Assembly: GCF_014203835.1 (NCBI RefSeq)
Contig: NZ_JACHJW010000001.1
Location: forward strand, 1,302,001 to 1,366,000
Direction: 5' to 3'
DNA from: Micromonospora polyrhachis
Lineage (GTDB): Bacteria; Actinomycetota; Actinomycetes; Mycobacteriales; Micromonosporaceae
Length of the DNA: 64,000 bases
In this document: one piece after another, positions 26,801 to 35,400 of the stretch
Layout: every line of letters begins with the position of its first letter
How positions within the stretch are numbered: the stretch's first letter is position 1
Notes under the pieces: generated by a model
Databases searched by the model: none
The model's input: the letters and a program-made list of their open reading frames with translations, nothing else
What the model was told of the DNA's origin: nothing
Program-made: the position numbers and the translations under genes

Positions 26801-29479
26801 GGCTGCACCTTCGTGGTCGCCGAGCGCGCCGGCTCGTGTGTGGTCTCCGCCGCGGTGAGCTTCGACGCGTTGGGCAGCGCGCTGCGTGGCCTCGCCGAGT
26901 TGGCCAGCGGCGAGGAGCCCATCGACGCCGACATCTATCTGGCCTGGGAGAAACAGCCGGCCGACTTCGACGCGATGGCCGCCGCCCTGCACGAGGTCAT
27001 CGACGCCTGCCCGCTGCCACCTCAGGTCCGCCGGCTGACCACCACCGTCGCGGGTCGCAGCGGCGCGGTGATGCACCACCACTTCACGTTCCGCCCGTCG
27101 AGCACCGGGATGACCGAGGATCGGCTGATTCGTGGCCTGCACCCGTACATCGCGCAGCGGATGCAGTTGGAACGGCTGAGCAAGTTCGACCTCACCCGGC
27201 TGCCCTCCTCGGACGAGGAGGTCTACCTCTTCCAGTGCGTGGCCCGGGAAAACCCGTCCGACGACCGGCTCGTCGCCTTCACCCAGATTCGCGACCTGAC
27301 CGAGCTGCGCGAGCACGACGGTCGGCTCATCGCCCTGCCGACCGCCGAGGACACCATCGCCACCTGCCTCGACTCGATCCGCCGCGCGCAGGCGCAGCGC
27401 CCGTCGAAGAAGCGGTTCCACACCAACCGGATCGTGGTCTACGTGTGGCCACCGAGCGACCTCACCCGCGAGGAGATCGAGATGATCGCCGGGCGGGTAC
27501 GACCGACGACCGCAGGTGCCGGGTTGGAGGAGATCCTGTTCATCGCCCGGCAGCGCGGCCCGACGACCGGCGAGCTGACCAAGACCGCCATCCGGATCTC
27601 CTTCGACGCCACCGGCGGTGCCGAGTTGACCATCGGCGAGCCGTCGGACGAGCCGGTCCAACCGCTCGACGGCTACCGGCAGAAGGTGCTGAGCGCCAGC
27701 AGTCGTAACGCGGTGTACCCGTACGAACTGACCGGCCTGCTCGGCGACTTCGTCGAGTACGACCTCGACGACGACCACGTGGCGGTACCGGCTGGACAGT
27801 GCTCGTCTCCGCCCAAGACCGGCTCCGACTCCGCTCAGTCGCTGGTACCGGCTGGACAGTGCTCGTCTCCGCCCAAGACCGGCTCCGACTGCGCTCCGTC
27901 GCTAGTACCGGTCGACCGGCCGAAGGGGCGTAACAGCGCGGCGATCGTCGCCGGGGTGGTCACCACGCCGACCCCGCAACACCCGCAGGGCGTCACCCGG
28001 GTCGTACTGCTCGGTGACCCGACAAAGTCGCTCGGCGCACTGTCGGAACCGGAGTGCCGCCGCGTGATCGCCGCCCTGGACCTGGCCGAGCGGATGCGGG
28101 TGCCACTGGAGTGGTACGCGCTCTCCGCCGGGGCCCGGATCTCCATGTCCTCGGGCACGGAGAACATGGACTGGGTGGCCGCCGCGCTCAAACGGATCGT
28201 CGAGTTCACCCAGGACGGCGGCGAGATCAACATCGTGGTCGCGGGCATCACCGTCGGCGCGCAGCCGTACTGGAACGCCGAGGCGACGATGCTCATGCAC
28301 ACCAAGGGCATCCTGGTGATGACGCCGGAATCGGCGATGGTGCTCACCGGCAAGCAGTCGCTCGACTTCTCCGGTGGCGTCTCCGCCGAGGACAACTTCG
28401 GCATCGGCGGCTACGACCGGGTGATGGGCCCGAACGGGCAGGCCCAGTACTGGGCACCGAACCTGGCCGCCGCCCGGGACGTGCTGATGGCGCACTACGA
28501 ACACACGTACGTCGCCCCCGGCGAGGACGCGCCCCGGCGGGCGACCACCGTCGACCCCGTCGACCGCGACATCTCCCACTTCCCGCACGTCGTGGCGGGC
28601 AGTGACTTCACCACCGTCGGTGAGATCTTCTCCGCCGAGGCCAACCCGGACCGCAAGAAGCCATTCGACATCCGTACGGTGATGCGGGCGCTCTCCGACC
28701 AGGACCACCCGGTGCTGGAGCGCTGGGCGGGCATGGCCGACGCGGACACCGCAGTGGTGCAGGACGTACACCTGGGCGGTATGCCGGTGTGCCTGCTCGG
28801 TATCGAGTCCCGTGCGGTGCCCCGGCGTGGCTTCCCGCCCACCGACGGCCCGGACACCTACACCGCGGGCACGCTCTTCCCGCAGTCGTCGAGAAAGGCC
28901 GCGCGGGCGATCAACGCGGCCAGCGGCAACCGGCCGCTGGTGGTGCTGGCCAACCTGTCCGGCTTCGACGGCTCACCCGAGTCGATGCGCAAGCTCCAAC
29001 TGGAGTACGGCGCCGAAATCGGCCGCGCGATCGTCAACTTCCGTGGGCCCATCGTGTTCTGCGTGATCTCCCGTTACCACGGCGGCGCGTTCGTGGTCTT
29101 CTCGAAGGCGCTGAACCCGAACATGACCGTGCTCGCGCTGGAGGGGTCGTTCGCCTCGGTGCTCGGCGGTGCCCCCGCCGCCGCGGTGGTCTTCTCCGGC
29201 GAGGTGAACGCCCGCACCGCGGCCGACCCCCGGGTACGGGAGTTGGAGGCCCGCATTGCCGCCGCTGCCGGGGCCGACCGAGCCGCGTTGACCGCCGAAC
29301 TCGACGAACTCCGGTCGTCGGTCCGCGCGGAGAAGCTCGGTGAGGTGGCCGCCGAGTTCGACCGGGTGCACAACATCCAGCGGGCCGTCGAGGTCGGCTC
29401 GGTCGACGCCGTGATCCGGGCCGCCGAACTCCGCCCGCGCGTCATCGAGGCGATCGAGTCCCGCCTACGGCGGCAGTAA
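23891..29479 (+). CDS. fused acyl-CoA carboxylase (biotin carboxylase-BCCP-carboxyltransferase)
   Basis: One 1,862-residue chain contains all parts of a biotin-dependent acyl-CoA carboxylase. Biotin carboxylase spans about 1-450 (ATP-grasp loop KATAGGGGRGIRV, EVNTRLQVEHP), BCCP about 540-650 with the biotinylated Lys621 in VEAMKMETV, a central linker about 690-1290, and the carboxyltransferase from about 1340 to the end (FGIGGYDRVMGPNGQAQYW; AINAASGNRPLVVLANLSGF). Actinobacteria usually split these functions, so this resembles the eukaryotic layout. It should make malonyl- or methylmalonyl-CoA; substrate is unproven. An in-frame 60-base tandem duplication lies just before the carboxyltransferase. 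GTG 23891 is chosen from domain start and the GGAGGGG 9-10 bases upstream. Confidence 0.9.
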   Translation: MFTRVAIVNRGEAAMRLIHAVRELAAETGTRIETVALHTDVDRTATFVREADLSYDLGPASARPYLDLKALERALVETRADAAWVGWGFVAEDPAFAELCDQIGVTFVGPSAEAMRKLGDKIGAKLIAEEVGVPVAPWSRGAVETLDAALASAAQVGYPLMLKATAGGGGRGIRVITSDAELVDAYERTSQEAARAFGSGVVFLERLVTGARHVEVQVIADGEGTAWALGVRDCSVQRRNQKVIEESASPVLRRAQVAELKASAERLAVAVGYRGAATVEFLYHPGDKLFAFLEVNTRLQVEHPITEATTGFDLVKAQLRVAAGARLKGKPPVERGHAIEARLNAEDPDRDFAPSPGRIARLDLPAGPGIRVDTGVSEGDTIPADFDSMIAKIIAYGRDRDEALGRLRRAMAQTTVVIEGGATNKSFVLDLLDQPEVIDASADTGWIDRVRGEGRLVSHRHSAVALAAAAIEAYEEEERVERQRLLSTAAGGRPQVQHASGRPLDLKLRGVGYRVRVARIGAHRFRVGIEVGGEVHPADVELDRFDRHTGQIVVNGSRYHLLTGTHGPIHLVEVDGVTHRVSRDEGGVLRSPMPALVVATPLKVGDEVEAGAPVLVVEAMKMETVLRAPFKARLKECAVSVGSQVEAGSPLLRLEPLADSDAEATDDPQTATVELDLPTAPAVVPARARTTRGQEDLRSLLLGFDVDPHDERRVLDGYLDARRATIADGYRPLAEELELVDLFADLTELSRNRPAGDDGGDGHVHSAREHFHTYLQCLDVERAGVPETFQAKLARALAHYGVTELERSPELEAAVFRIFLAQQRASVDATVVAALLRAWLRESPPDEVLREPAGLALERLVAATQVRFPVVADLARGVVFAWFAQPLLRRNRARVYADVRRHLRHLDTHPDAPDRADRVAEMVRSTEPLVRLLGQRLVRTDLDNAVMLEVLTRRYYGNKGLVSVRTRAVAGCTFVVAERAGSCVVSAAVSFDALGSALRGLAELASGEEPIDADIYLAWEKQPADFDAMAAALHEVIDACPLPPQVRRLTTTVAGRSGAVMHHHFTFRPSSTGMTEDRLIRGLHPYIAQRMQLERLSKFDLTRLPSSDEEVYLFQCVARENPSDDRLVAFTQIRDLTELREHDGRLIALPTAEDTIATCLDSIRRAQAQRPSKKRFHTNRIVVYVWPPSDLTREEIEMIAGRVRPTTAGAGLEEILFIARQRGPTTGELTKTAIRISFDATGGAELTIGEPSDEPVQPLDGYRQKVLSASSRNAVYPYELTGLLGDFVEYDLDDDHVAVPAGQCSSPPKTGSDSAQSLVPAGQCSSPPKTGSDCAPSLVPVDRPKGRNSAAIVAGVVTTPTPQHPQGVTRVVLLGDPTKSLGALSEPECRRVIAALDLAERMRVPLEWYALSAGARISMSSGTENMDWVAAALKRIVEFTQDGGEINIVVAGITVGAQPYWNAEATMLMHTKGILVMTPESAMVLTGKQSLDFSGGVSAEDNFGIGGYDRVMGPNGQAQYWAPNLAAARDVLMAHYEHTYVAPGEDAPRRATTVDPVDRDISHFPHVVAGSDFTTVGEIFSAEANPDRKKPFDIRTVMRALSDQDHPVLERWAGMADADTAVVQDVHLGGMPVCLLGIESRAVPRRGFPPTDGPDTYTAGTLFPQSSRKAARAINAASGNRPLVVLANLSGFDGSPESMRKLQLEYGAEIGRAIVNFRGPIVFCVISRYHGGAFVVFSKALNPNMTVLALEGSFASVLGGAPAAAVVFSGEVNARTAADPRVRELEARIAAAAGADRAALTAELDELRSSVRAEKLGEVAAEFDRVHNIQRAVEVGSVDAVIRAAELRPRVIEAIESRLRRQ
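27784..27913 (+). repeat. in-frame 60-bp tandem duplication inside the carboxylase gene
   Basis: Two 60-base units beginning GGTACCGGCTGG at 27784 and 27844 differ at about three positions, and a partial third unit (GTACCGG) starts at 27905. Both stay in frame and encode VPAGQCSSPPKTGSD-type repeats at residues about 1298-1338, unlike the flanking carboxyltransferase. Confidence 0.9.
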
Positions 29480-29533
29480 CCGGTACAGGGCGGTGCCGTG
29501 CTCAACCAGCACGGCCACATCCGTCCTCCGCTG

Positions 29534-29577
29534 CTGGGAACGGTTGTTGTTACCGGAGGAACAACAACCGTTCCCAG
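29534..29577. terminator. 18-bp perfect stem, bidirectional terminator
   Basis: CTGGGAACGGTTGTTGTT (29534-29551) pairs perfectly with 29560-29577 around an eight-base loop. It separates the carboxylase gene (+) from a convergent gene (-) and could act on both strands. No T tract follows. Confidence 0.8.
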
Positions 29578-29616
29578 TCCGGGTAGATCCGGTCCAATGA
29601 GGAGCGTCTGCGGCGG

Positions 29617-30405
29617 TCATCGGTCGACCGTGCCCTGGCCATCCGCGTCGATGATCTCCGGAAGGCGCAGCAGTTCGTCGGCAGAGGCCAGCGACTCACC
29701 GGCCGAGACAAAGGTGAGCAGCCTGATCGGGGCGTCGTTGGCCGCCGCAGATGCGGTCTTGTGGTGACCGTCGAGCAGGAAGTGGAACAGGCCCCAGTGC
29801 CGCTCCTCCCTGAAATATGGGCCTTCAATGTCGAGAAGACCGAATGCGACGGCTGTCGGTCGGCCAGCCGCATTGGAATACCGCTCGACGGTTCCGGTGT
29901 CCAGGTCGGTCGGATCTACCATCGGGACGGCGAACTCGAAGAGTTCGTCATGGTCGCCGACATCGCGACGATCGAGCCGGTAATAGCTGGCGTTGGCAGG
30001 ATCGATGGGATACTCAAGCTCTTCGTCGCGCCAGCCTGCCGGCCCCTCGACGGCGAAGTAGTCACCCGCCGAACCCGGCGTGACGAGCGTCGGCAGCGTG
30101 TCCAGGAGCATCACCTGATAGTCGCCGCGCGGCAACTGGGCAGCGAATGCCTCGACGACCTCCGCATCGAGCCCATCCAGGCCGATGTTGAGACGATCTC
30201 GAACGGCGGCTGCGGAGAGCAGTACGTTCGCAGCCGCCGGCTCCCGACGCAGCACAAGTCCGCAGGTGCCGCATCCATAGGCGATCTGGTAGGCGGGCAC
30301 GCCATCGACGGTCAGGTAGCGGCTGGGGCGTTTCTCCCAGTCGATTCCGATACGGGGGTTGTCGCTGCCGAGCGTCATCAGCTTGTACGCGACGAGTCGG
30401 CTCAC
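29617..30405 (-). CDS. hypothetical protein with a ParB-like FLLDGHHK motif
   Basis: I do not recognise the full protein. Of its 262 residues, 38-50 hold YGCGTCGLVLRR, a CxxC pair that might bind metal, and residues about 208-235 read GLFHFLLDGHHKTASAAAND, close to the (L/I)DGHHR box of ParB/Srx-fold nucleases and DUF1015-like proteins. It has no signal peptide. GTG 30405 has only a weak GGAAG upstream. GC content here is visibly lower than in neighbours, and it sits between two strong boundaries: a terminator stem and the propeller gene on the same strand. Confidence 0.6.
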   Translation of the reverse strand: MSRLVAYKLMTLGSDNPRIGIDWEKRPSRYLTVDGVPAYQIAYGCGTCGLVLRREPAAANVLLSAAAVRDRLNIGLDGLDAEVVEAFAAQLPRGDYQVMLLDTLPTLVTPGSAGDYFAVEGPAGWRDEELEYPIDPANASYYRLDRRDVGDHDELFEFAVPMVDPTDLDTGTVERYSNAAGRPTAVAFGLLDIEGPYFREERHWGLFHFLLDGHHKTASAAANDAPIRLLTFVSAGESLASADELLRLPEIIDADGQGTVDR

Positions 30406-30579
30406 GTGAGTTCTTCCGGTAAGGCGGCGGACCGCTCTCCCGACATCAAGGCCTCAACGCGTACTCCATCTGCTGTCACGTGGCCATTATGGATCGCATC
30501 GGGTAGGCCGTCGCTGCATCGCCCACCCGATGCCGGTCGGACCCGACCCTACTGGTGCAGGGCGAATATCCGAGAAGCA
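30406..30579. other. intergenic stretch, nothing recognised
   Basis: This 174-base gap separates the ParB-like gene from the propeller gene upstream of it. It has lower GC than the window average and no clear hairpin or promoter. Confidence 0.4.
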
Positions 30580-32217
30580 CTATTCCTGGTCGTTGGCCAG
30601 CTCCGGTGAGGCAGCGAGGGAGCAGACGAGTACACGACCGTCCAGGGTGCCGATCGCGAGACGTCCTGGACCCAGCCGGACGAGTGAGAGCGGGACGACG
30701 CGGTGGCCGTTGACGCGTAGCTCATGCCGCGCGTGCATCGCGCCGTCCTCCGCGCGCAGGAGCACGAGTTCCCCTGAATTGAACGTGACGTAGACAAAAT
30801 CACCGTCGACGTCGAGCGCAGTGGCCTGATGGTCGGCCGTGAAGACCCATTGCAGCTCACCGGTCGGGTAGGCACGGCGAACCACGAAGGCGTTTCCCGG
30901 CAGCAGGCCAGCACCATCGTGGACTGCTCCGGTGTGCACGAGCGCCGGTCCGGCCCGGTCGTCGAGGTACGCACCGCAGCCGCCGAACAGATGCCCGCCT
31001 CGCGGCTCGTCCCATTCGAGGGGGAACAGGCGTCGCATCGAGCCCCCGGGTACGTCGACGGAAACCACCCACTTGTCTTGCCAGGGCTTGTCCTCTTGGC
31101 CTTGGAGAAACAGCAGGTCCGGGGCGTAACGGATATCAAAGAAGTGGTTGAACAGGTCATACCGGCCGAGCTTGACAGTTGTTGTGTTCACGCCATCCGA
31201 GGATTGAAGGATGATCTCTCCAGTAGCGGCACCAGTGCGGTACTCGGTGTCACGTAGCGCCCACCAGCCATCGGCCCGAGACACCAGGACAGCGGAGAAG
31301 GCAGGCTCGTGGATTGTCCGAACCTCAGCGTCGTCCAGGTCGACCTCTGCCACGACACTCGGATCGAGTGTCCAACCCCCGCCCTCGAACCTGGGCGGCG
31401 TCTGCGTCAACACCAGAGCTGTTCGTCCTTCCGGCAACACCTTCACCTGGCATCCCGCGCCGTCAACCGGAAGTCGCCACAACGACTCCCCGGACGTCGA
31501 AGACCAACACTCAAGGCGGACACCTTCGAGAGCAGCGACGATCCGACCATCAGACAGTGAATCCACCGCCCACACCCCACGTCGGTTCACCCAACGCAGT
31601 CCGCGTTCCTGGCAGAGCCTCTCGATGATGGTCACGGCGACCGCCGGCTCGGTCCGCGGTCTGTCCGGAACCGGTGCCTCCCCATACGGCATCCGTAGCA
31701 TCCCCGCGGCAGCACGGTCCCAGTCGTCGCGGCGAATCGAACAGGCCAGGGACGTGGTACCGAACCGCTCCTCGTCCTCGTCGCAAGGAATGGCCAACAC
31801 CAGGTCAAGCGTCTGCGAATCGCGCCAAACGAGCTGCCGCACCTCGCGGGGATCCGCGAGCAACGACACGGTGGTACCGGTGGTCAGGTCCAGCAGCAGC
31901 AGTTCGCCCTCGTAGAACCACCCGCCGTCATATGAGCCTGTGCCGATGGCCGCTAGCGGCAGAGTCGGATGGCAGGCGATCACGTTCGTCGGCCAGCGTG
32001 TGGTGATGTGACGTAGGCAGGTCAGGTCAGCGGACTCGTACACCGCCAGTGGGTACCAGCCCGGGTGCGGCCGTGATCGGCTGGAGACATCGCGGCCATG
32101 CTGCTGCGGCCGTTTCAGTACACCACCGATCACGATGAGATCACCGTCAGGCGAGACGGCGATGGCACGGGGCTGGCCGATCTCGCAAAACGGGCCGGCG
32201 CCCAGCACGCGGTCCAC
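30580..32217 (-). CDS. WD40/beta-propeller protein
   Basis: The 545-residue protein consists of repeated beta-propeller blades: IGQPRAIAVSPDGDLIVIGG near residue 15, then ACHPTLPLAAIGTGSYDGG, DSLSDGRIVAALEGVRLECW, and a final GRLAIGTLDGRVLVCSL. It has no signal peptide or transmembrane helix, so it is probably a cytoplasmic scaffold or sensor. Several TTG/GTG codons could start it; GTG 32217 lies 5 bases after GAGG and gives a clean first blade. Codon use is less GC-rich than in the core genes around it, suggesting transfer. It may be functionally tied to the ParB-like gene downstream on the same strand. Confidence 0.68.
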   Translation of the reverse strand: MDRVLGAGPFCEIGQPRAIAVSPDGDLIVIGGVLKRPQQHGRDVSSRSRPHPGWYPLAVYESADLTCLRHITTRWPTNVIACHPTLPLAAIGTGSYDGGWFYEGELLLLDLTTGTTVSLLADPREVRQLVWRDSQTLDLVLAIPCDEDEERFGTTSLACSIRRDDWDRAAAGMLRMPYGEAPVPDRPRTEPAVAVTIIERLCQERGLRWVNRRGVWAVDSLSDGRIVAALEGVRLECWSSTSGESLWRLPVDGAGCQVKVLPEGRTALVLTQTPPRFEGGGWTLDPSVVAEVDLDDAEVRTIHEPAFSAVLVSRADGWWALRDTEYRTGAATGEIILQSSDGVNTTTVKLGRYDLFNHFFDIRYAPDLLFLQGQEDKPWQDKWVVSVDVPGGSMRRLFPLEWDEPRGGHLFGGCGAYLDDRAGPALVHTGAVHDGAGLLPGNAFVVRRAYPTGELQWVFTADHQATALDVDGDFVYVTFNSGELVLLRAEDGAMHARHELRVNGHRVVPLSLVRLGPGRLAIGTLDGRVLVCSLAASPELANDQE

Positions 32218-32343
32218 TCGGACCTCGACGGCGCTCAACGAACCGGATCGGGGTCGATTTCTTCGATCACGAAGCGATGATGCCGTCCCGACCGACGGTC
32301 GGCAAGGCAGCGAGGGGAACCCGGCAACACCACATCCCGCCAC

Positions 32344-32381
32344 AGCGACCGCCCGACCCTCTACAGGATCGGGCGGTCGCT
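32344..32381 (-). terminator. 13-bp stem terminator after nrdJ
   Basis: AGCGACCGCCCGA (32344-32356) pairs perfectly with 32369-32381 around a 12-base loop. It lies 107 bases past the nrdJ stop on the minus strand, between nrdJ and the propeller gene. Confidence 0.7.
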
Positions 32382-32487
32382 GCCCTTCAGCCGCTGGCCG
32401 GCTCCGCGACCGTCATTGTCACGGGTCGCCAGCCATCAGCCGCCGCCGTCCAGCACTCCTCGTTGCGGCAATGCGATTCGCTCGTTC

Positions 32488-35400
32488 TCAGCTGCAGCCG
32501 GAGGTAGAGCCGCAGCCCTCACAGACGTAGCAGCTACCGGCCGGGCGCATCTTCGTACCGCAGGTGAAGCAGAGCGGCGCGTCGGCGGCCTTGCCGATCA
32601 CCGCCTCCAGCAACTCGGTGGACGAACCCACCTGCGGTGCCGGCTTGGCCGCGACCACCTCGACCTCGACCGGCGAATCGGACTTCTCCGCCACCGGTGC
32701 GGAGGCGGCCATCGCGGTCAGGTCCAACCCGCTCTCCGCCTCGGCCTCCGCCCGGATCTGTGCGGCCCGCTCGGCAGCGGTGAAGATGCCCAGCTCGGCC
32801 CGATCGTCGTACGGCAGGAAGTCCAGCGCCAGCCGACGGAAGATGTAGTCCATCACCGAGGCCGCCATGCGGATGTCCGGGTCGTCGGTCATGCCGGCCG
32901 GCTCGAAGCGCATGTTGGTGAACTTGCTGACGTACGTCTCCAGCGGCACGCCGTACTGAAGGCCGATCGAGATGGCCACCGAGAAGGCATCCATCACCCC
33001 GGCCAGCGTCGAGCCCTGCTTGGACATCTTGAGGAAGACCTCGCCCAGCCCGTCGTCCGGGTAGGAAGACGCGGTGAGGTAACCCTCGGCCCCACCGACC
33101 GAGAAGGACACCGTCGACGACGGGCGCTTCTTCGGCAGCCGCTTGCGCACCGGCCGGTATTCGACGACCTTCTCGACTGTCTTCTCCGCCCCGGCCGAGA
33201 CCACCTCGGTCGTCTTCACCGTCTCGGCGGCCTTCGCCGGCTTGGCAACCGACAACGGCTGTCCGACCTTGCAGTTGTCCCGGTAGATCGCCAGCGCCTT
33301 CAGGCCCAGCTTCCAGCCCTCGAAGTAGATCTGCTCGACGTCCTCGACCGTCGCCGCCTCCGGCATGTTGACGGTCTTGGAGATGGCCCCGGAGATGAAC
33401 GGCTGCACCGCTGCCATCATCCGCACGTGGCCCATCGGCGCGATCGAGCGCTCGCCCATCGCACAGTCGAAGACCGGGTAGTGCTCGGTCTTCAGGCCCG
33501 GCGCGTCGACGACGTGACCGTGGTCGCCGATGTACTCGACGACCGCCTCGACCTGCTCCTCCGGGTAGCCGATGCTGCGCAGGGCGCGCGGCACCGTCTG
33601 GTTGACGATCTGCATCGAGCCGCCGCCGACCAGCTTCTTGAACTTGACCAGCGCCAGGTCGGGCTCGACCCCGGTCGTGTCACAGTCCATCATCAGGCCG
33701 ATGGTGCCGGTGGGGGCGAGCACTGCGGCCTGCGAGTTCCGCCAGCCCGACTTCTCACCGATCTTGTTGCCGAGCTGCCACTGCTTGGTCGCCTCACGGA
33801 CGATCTCGGTGGCCACCACGCCGGTCGGCTTGATCTCGTCGTTGGCGGCGGCGTGCTTGCGCATGACCCGCTTGTGCGGCTCGGCGTTACGGGCGTAGCC
33901 GTCGTACGCGCCGACGACGCCAGCCAGCTCGGCGGAGCGGCGGTACGCCGTACCGGTCATCAGCGAGGTGATCGCGGCAGCCAGCGAGCGACCGGCCTCC
34001 GAGTCGTACGGCAGGGCCGAGGCCATCAGCAGCGCGCCGAGGTTGGCGTACCCGATGCCGAGCTGGCGGTAGGCCCGGGTGGTCTCACCGATCCGCTCGG
34101 TCGGGAAGTCGGCGAAGCAGATCGAGATGTCCATCGCGGTGATGACGAACTCGACCGACCTGACGAACTTCTCCACCTCGAACCCGCCGTCGGCCCGCAG
34201 GAACTTCATGAGGTTCAGCGAGGCCAGGTTGCAGGAGGAGTTGTCCAGGTGCAGGTACTCGGAGCACGGGTTGGAGGCGGTGATCCGACCGGTCTCCGGG
34301 CAGGTGTGCCAGTCGTTGATCGTGTCGTCGTACTGGAGACCCGGGTCGGCGCACTCCCAGGCGGCCTGCGAGATCTTGCGGAACAGGTCGCGGGCGTCGA
34401 TGGTCTCGATGACCGAGCCGTCCAGCCGGCCGCGCAGGTCGAACTTGCCGTGCTCGTCGACGGCCCGCATGAACTCGTCGGAGACCCGGACCGAGTTGTT
34501 GGCGTTCTGGTACTGCACGCTGACGATGTCCGAACCGCCGAGGTCCATGTCGAACCCGGCGTCCCGCAGCGCGCGGATCTTGTCCTCCTCGCGCGCCTTC
34601 GTCACCACGAACTCCTCGATGTCCGGGTGGTCGACGTCGAGGATGACCATCTTGGCGGCCCGCCGGGTGGCTCCACCGGACTTGATGGTGCCGGCCGAGG
34701 CGTCCGCACCACGCATGAAGCTGACCGGACCGGAGGCGGTGCCACCGCTGGAGAGCAGCTCCCGGGAGGAGCGGATCCGGGACAGGTTGACCCCGGAGCC
34801 GGAGCCACCCTTGAAGATCAGCCCTTCTTCCTTGTACCAGTCGAGGATCGAATCCATCGAGTCGTCGACGGAGAGGATGAAGCAGTTGTGCACCCGTAGG
34901 CTGCCGGCCAGGAACTCGCCGGACTCGGTCTGGATGTCGTAGACCTCCATCGCGCCGAGCGGTTCGACCCGGTCGATCTCCAGCCGCTTCACCTCGGCGG
35001 CCGGGCGACCCGGCTTGGCGAAGCCCGCTTCGAGCTTGGCCATCTTCTCCGCGCCGATGAAGCCGATGTGCGTGGCGAACAGCTCCCGATCCCCGTCGTT
35101 CTGGATCCGCAGCGACCAGCATCCCTTGCGGTCGGCACGCTCATCCTTCTTGTACGACACCCGGGCGAAGATGCCGTACCGCAGCAGCAGGCTCTGCATG
35201 CCGCGGATCACCTTCTCCGAGATCATGTCAACGGCGACAAGGGTCGAGGCCTCGCGGGCCGAGACGTAGCCCTCGGCCTGGAAGATGCTGCGCAGGTACG
35301 CCGTCACCACCGGAAGCGGCGCGGTGAAGAGCTGCTTCGGCACCTCCATCTCGGTACCGCGGGGCGACAGGTCCCACTTCTCGACGAAGGAACGCAGGTG

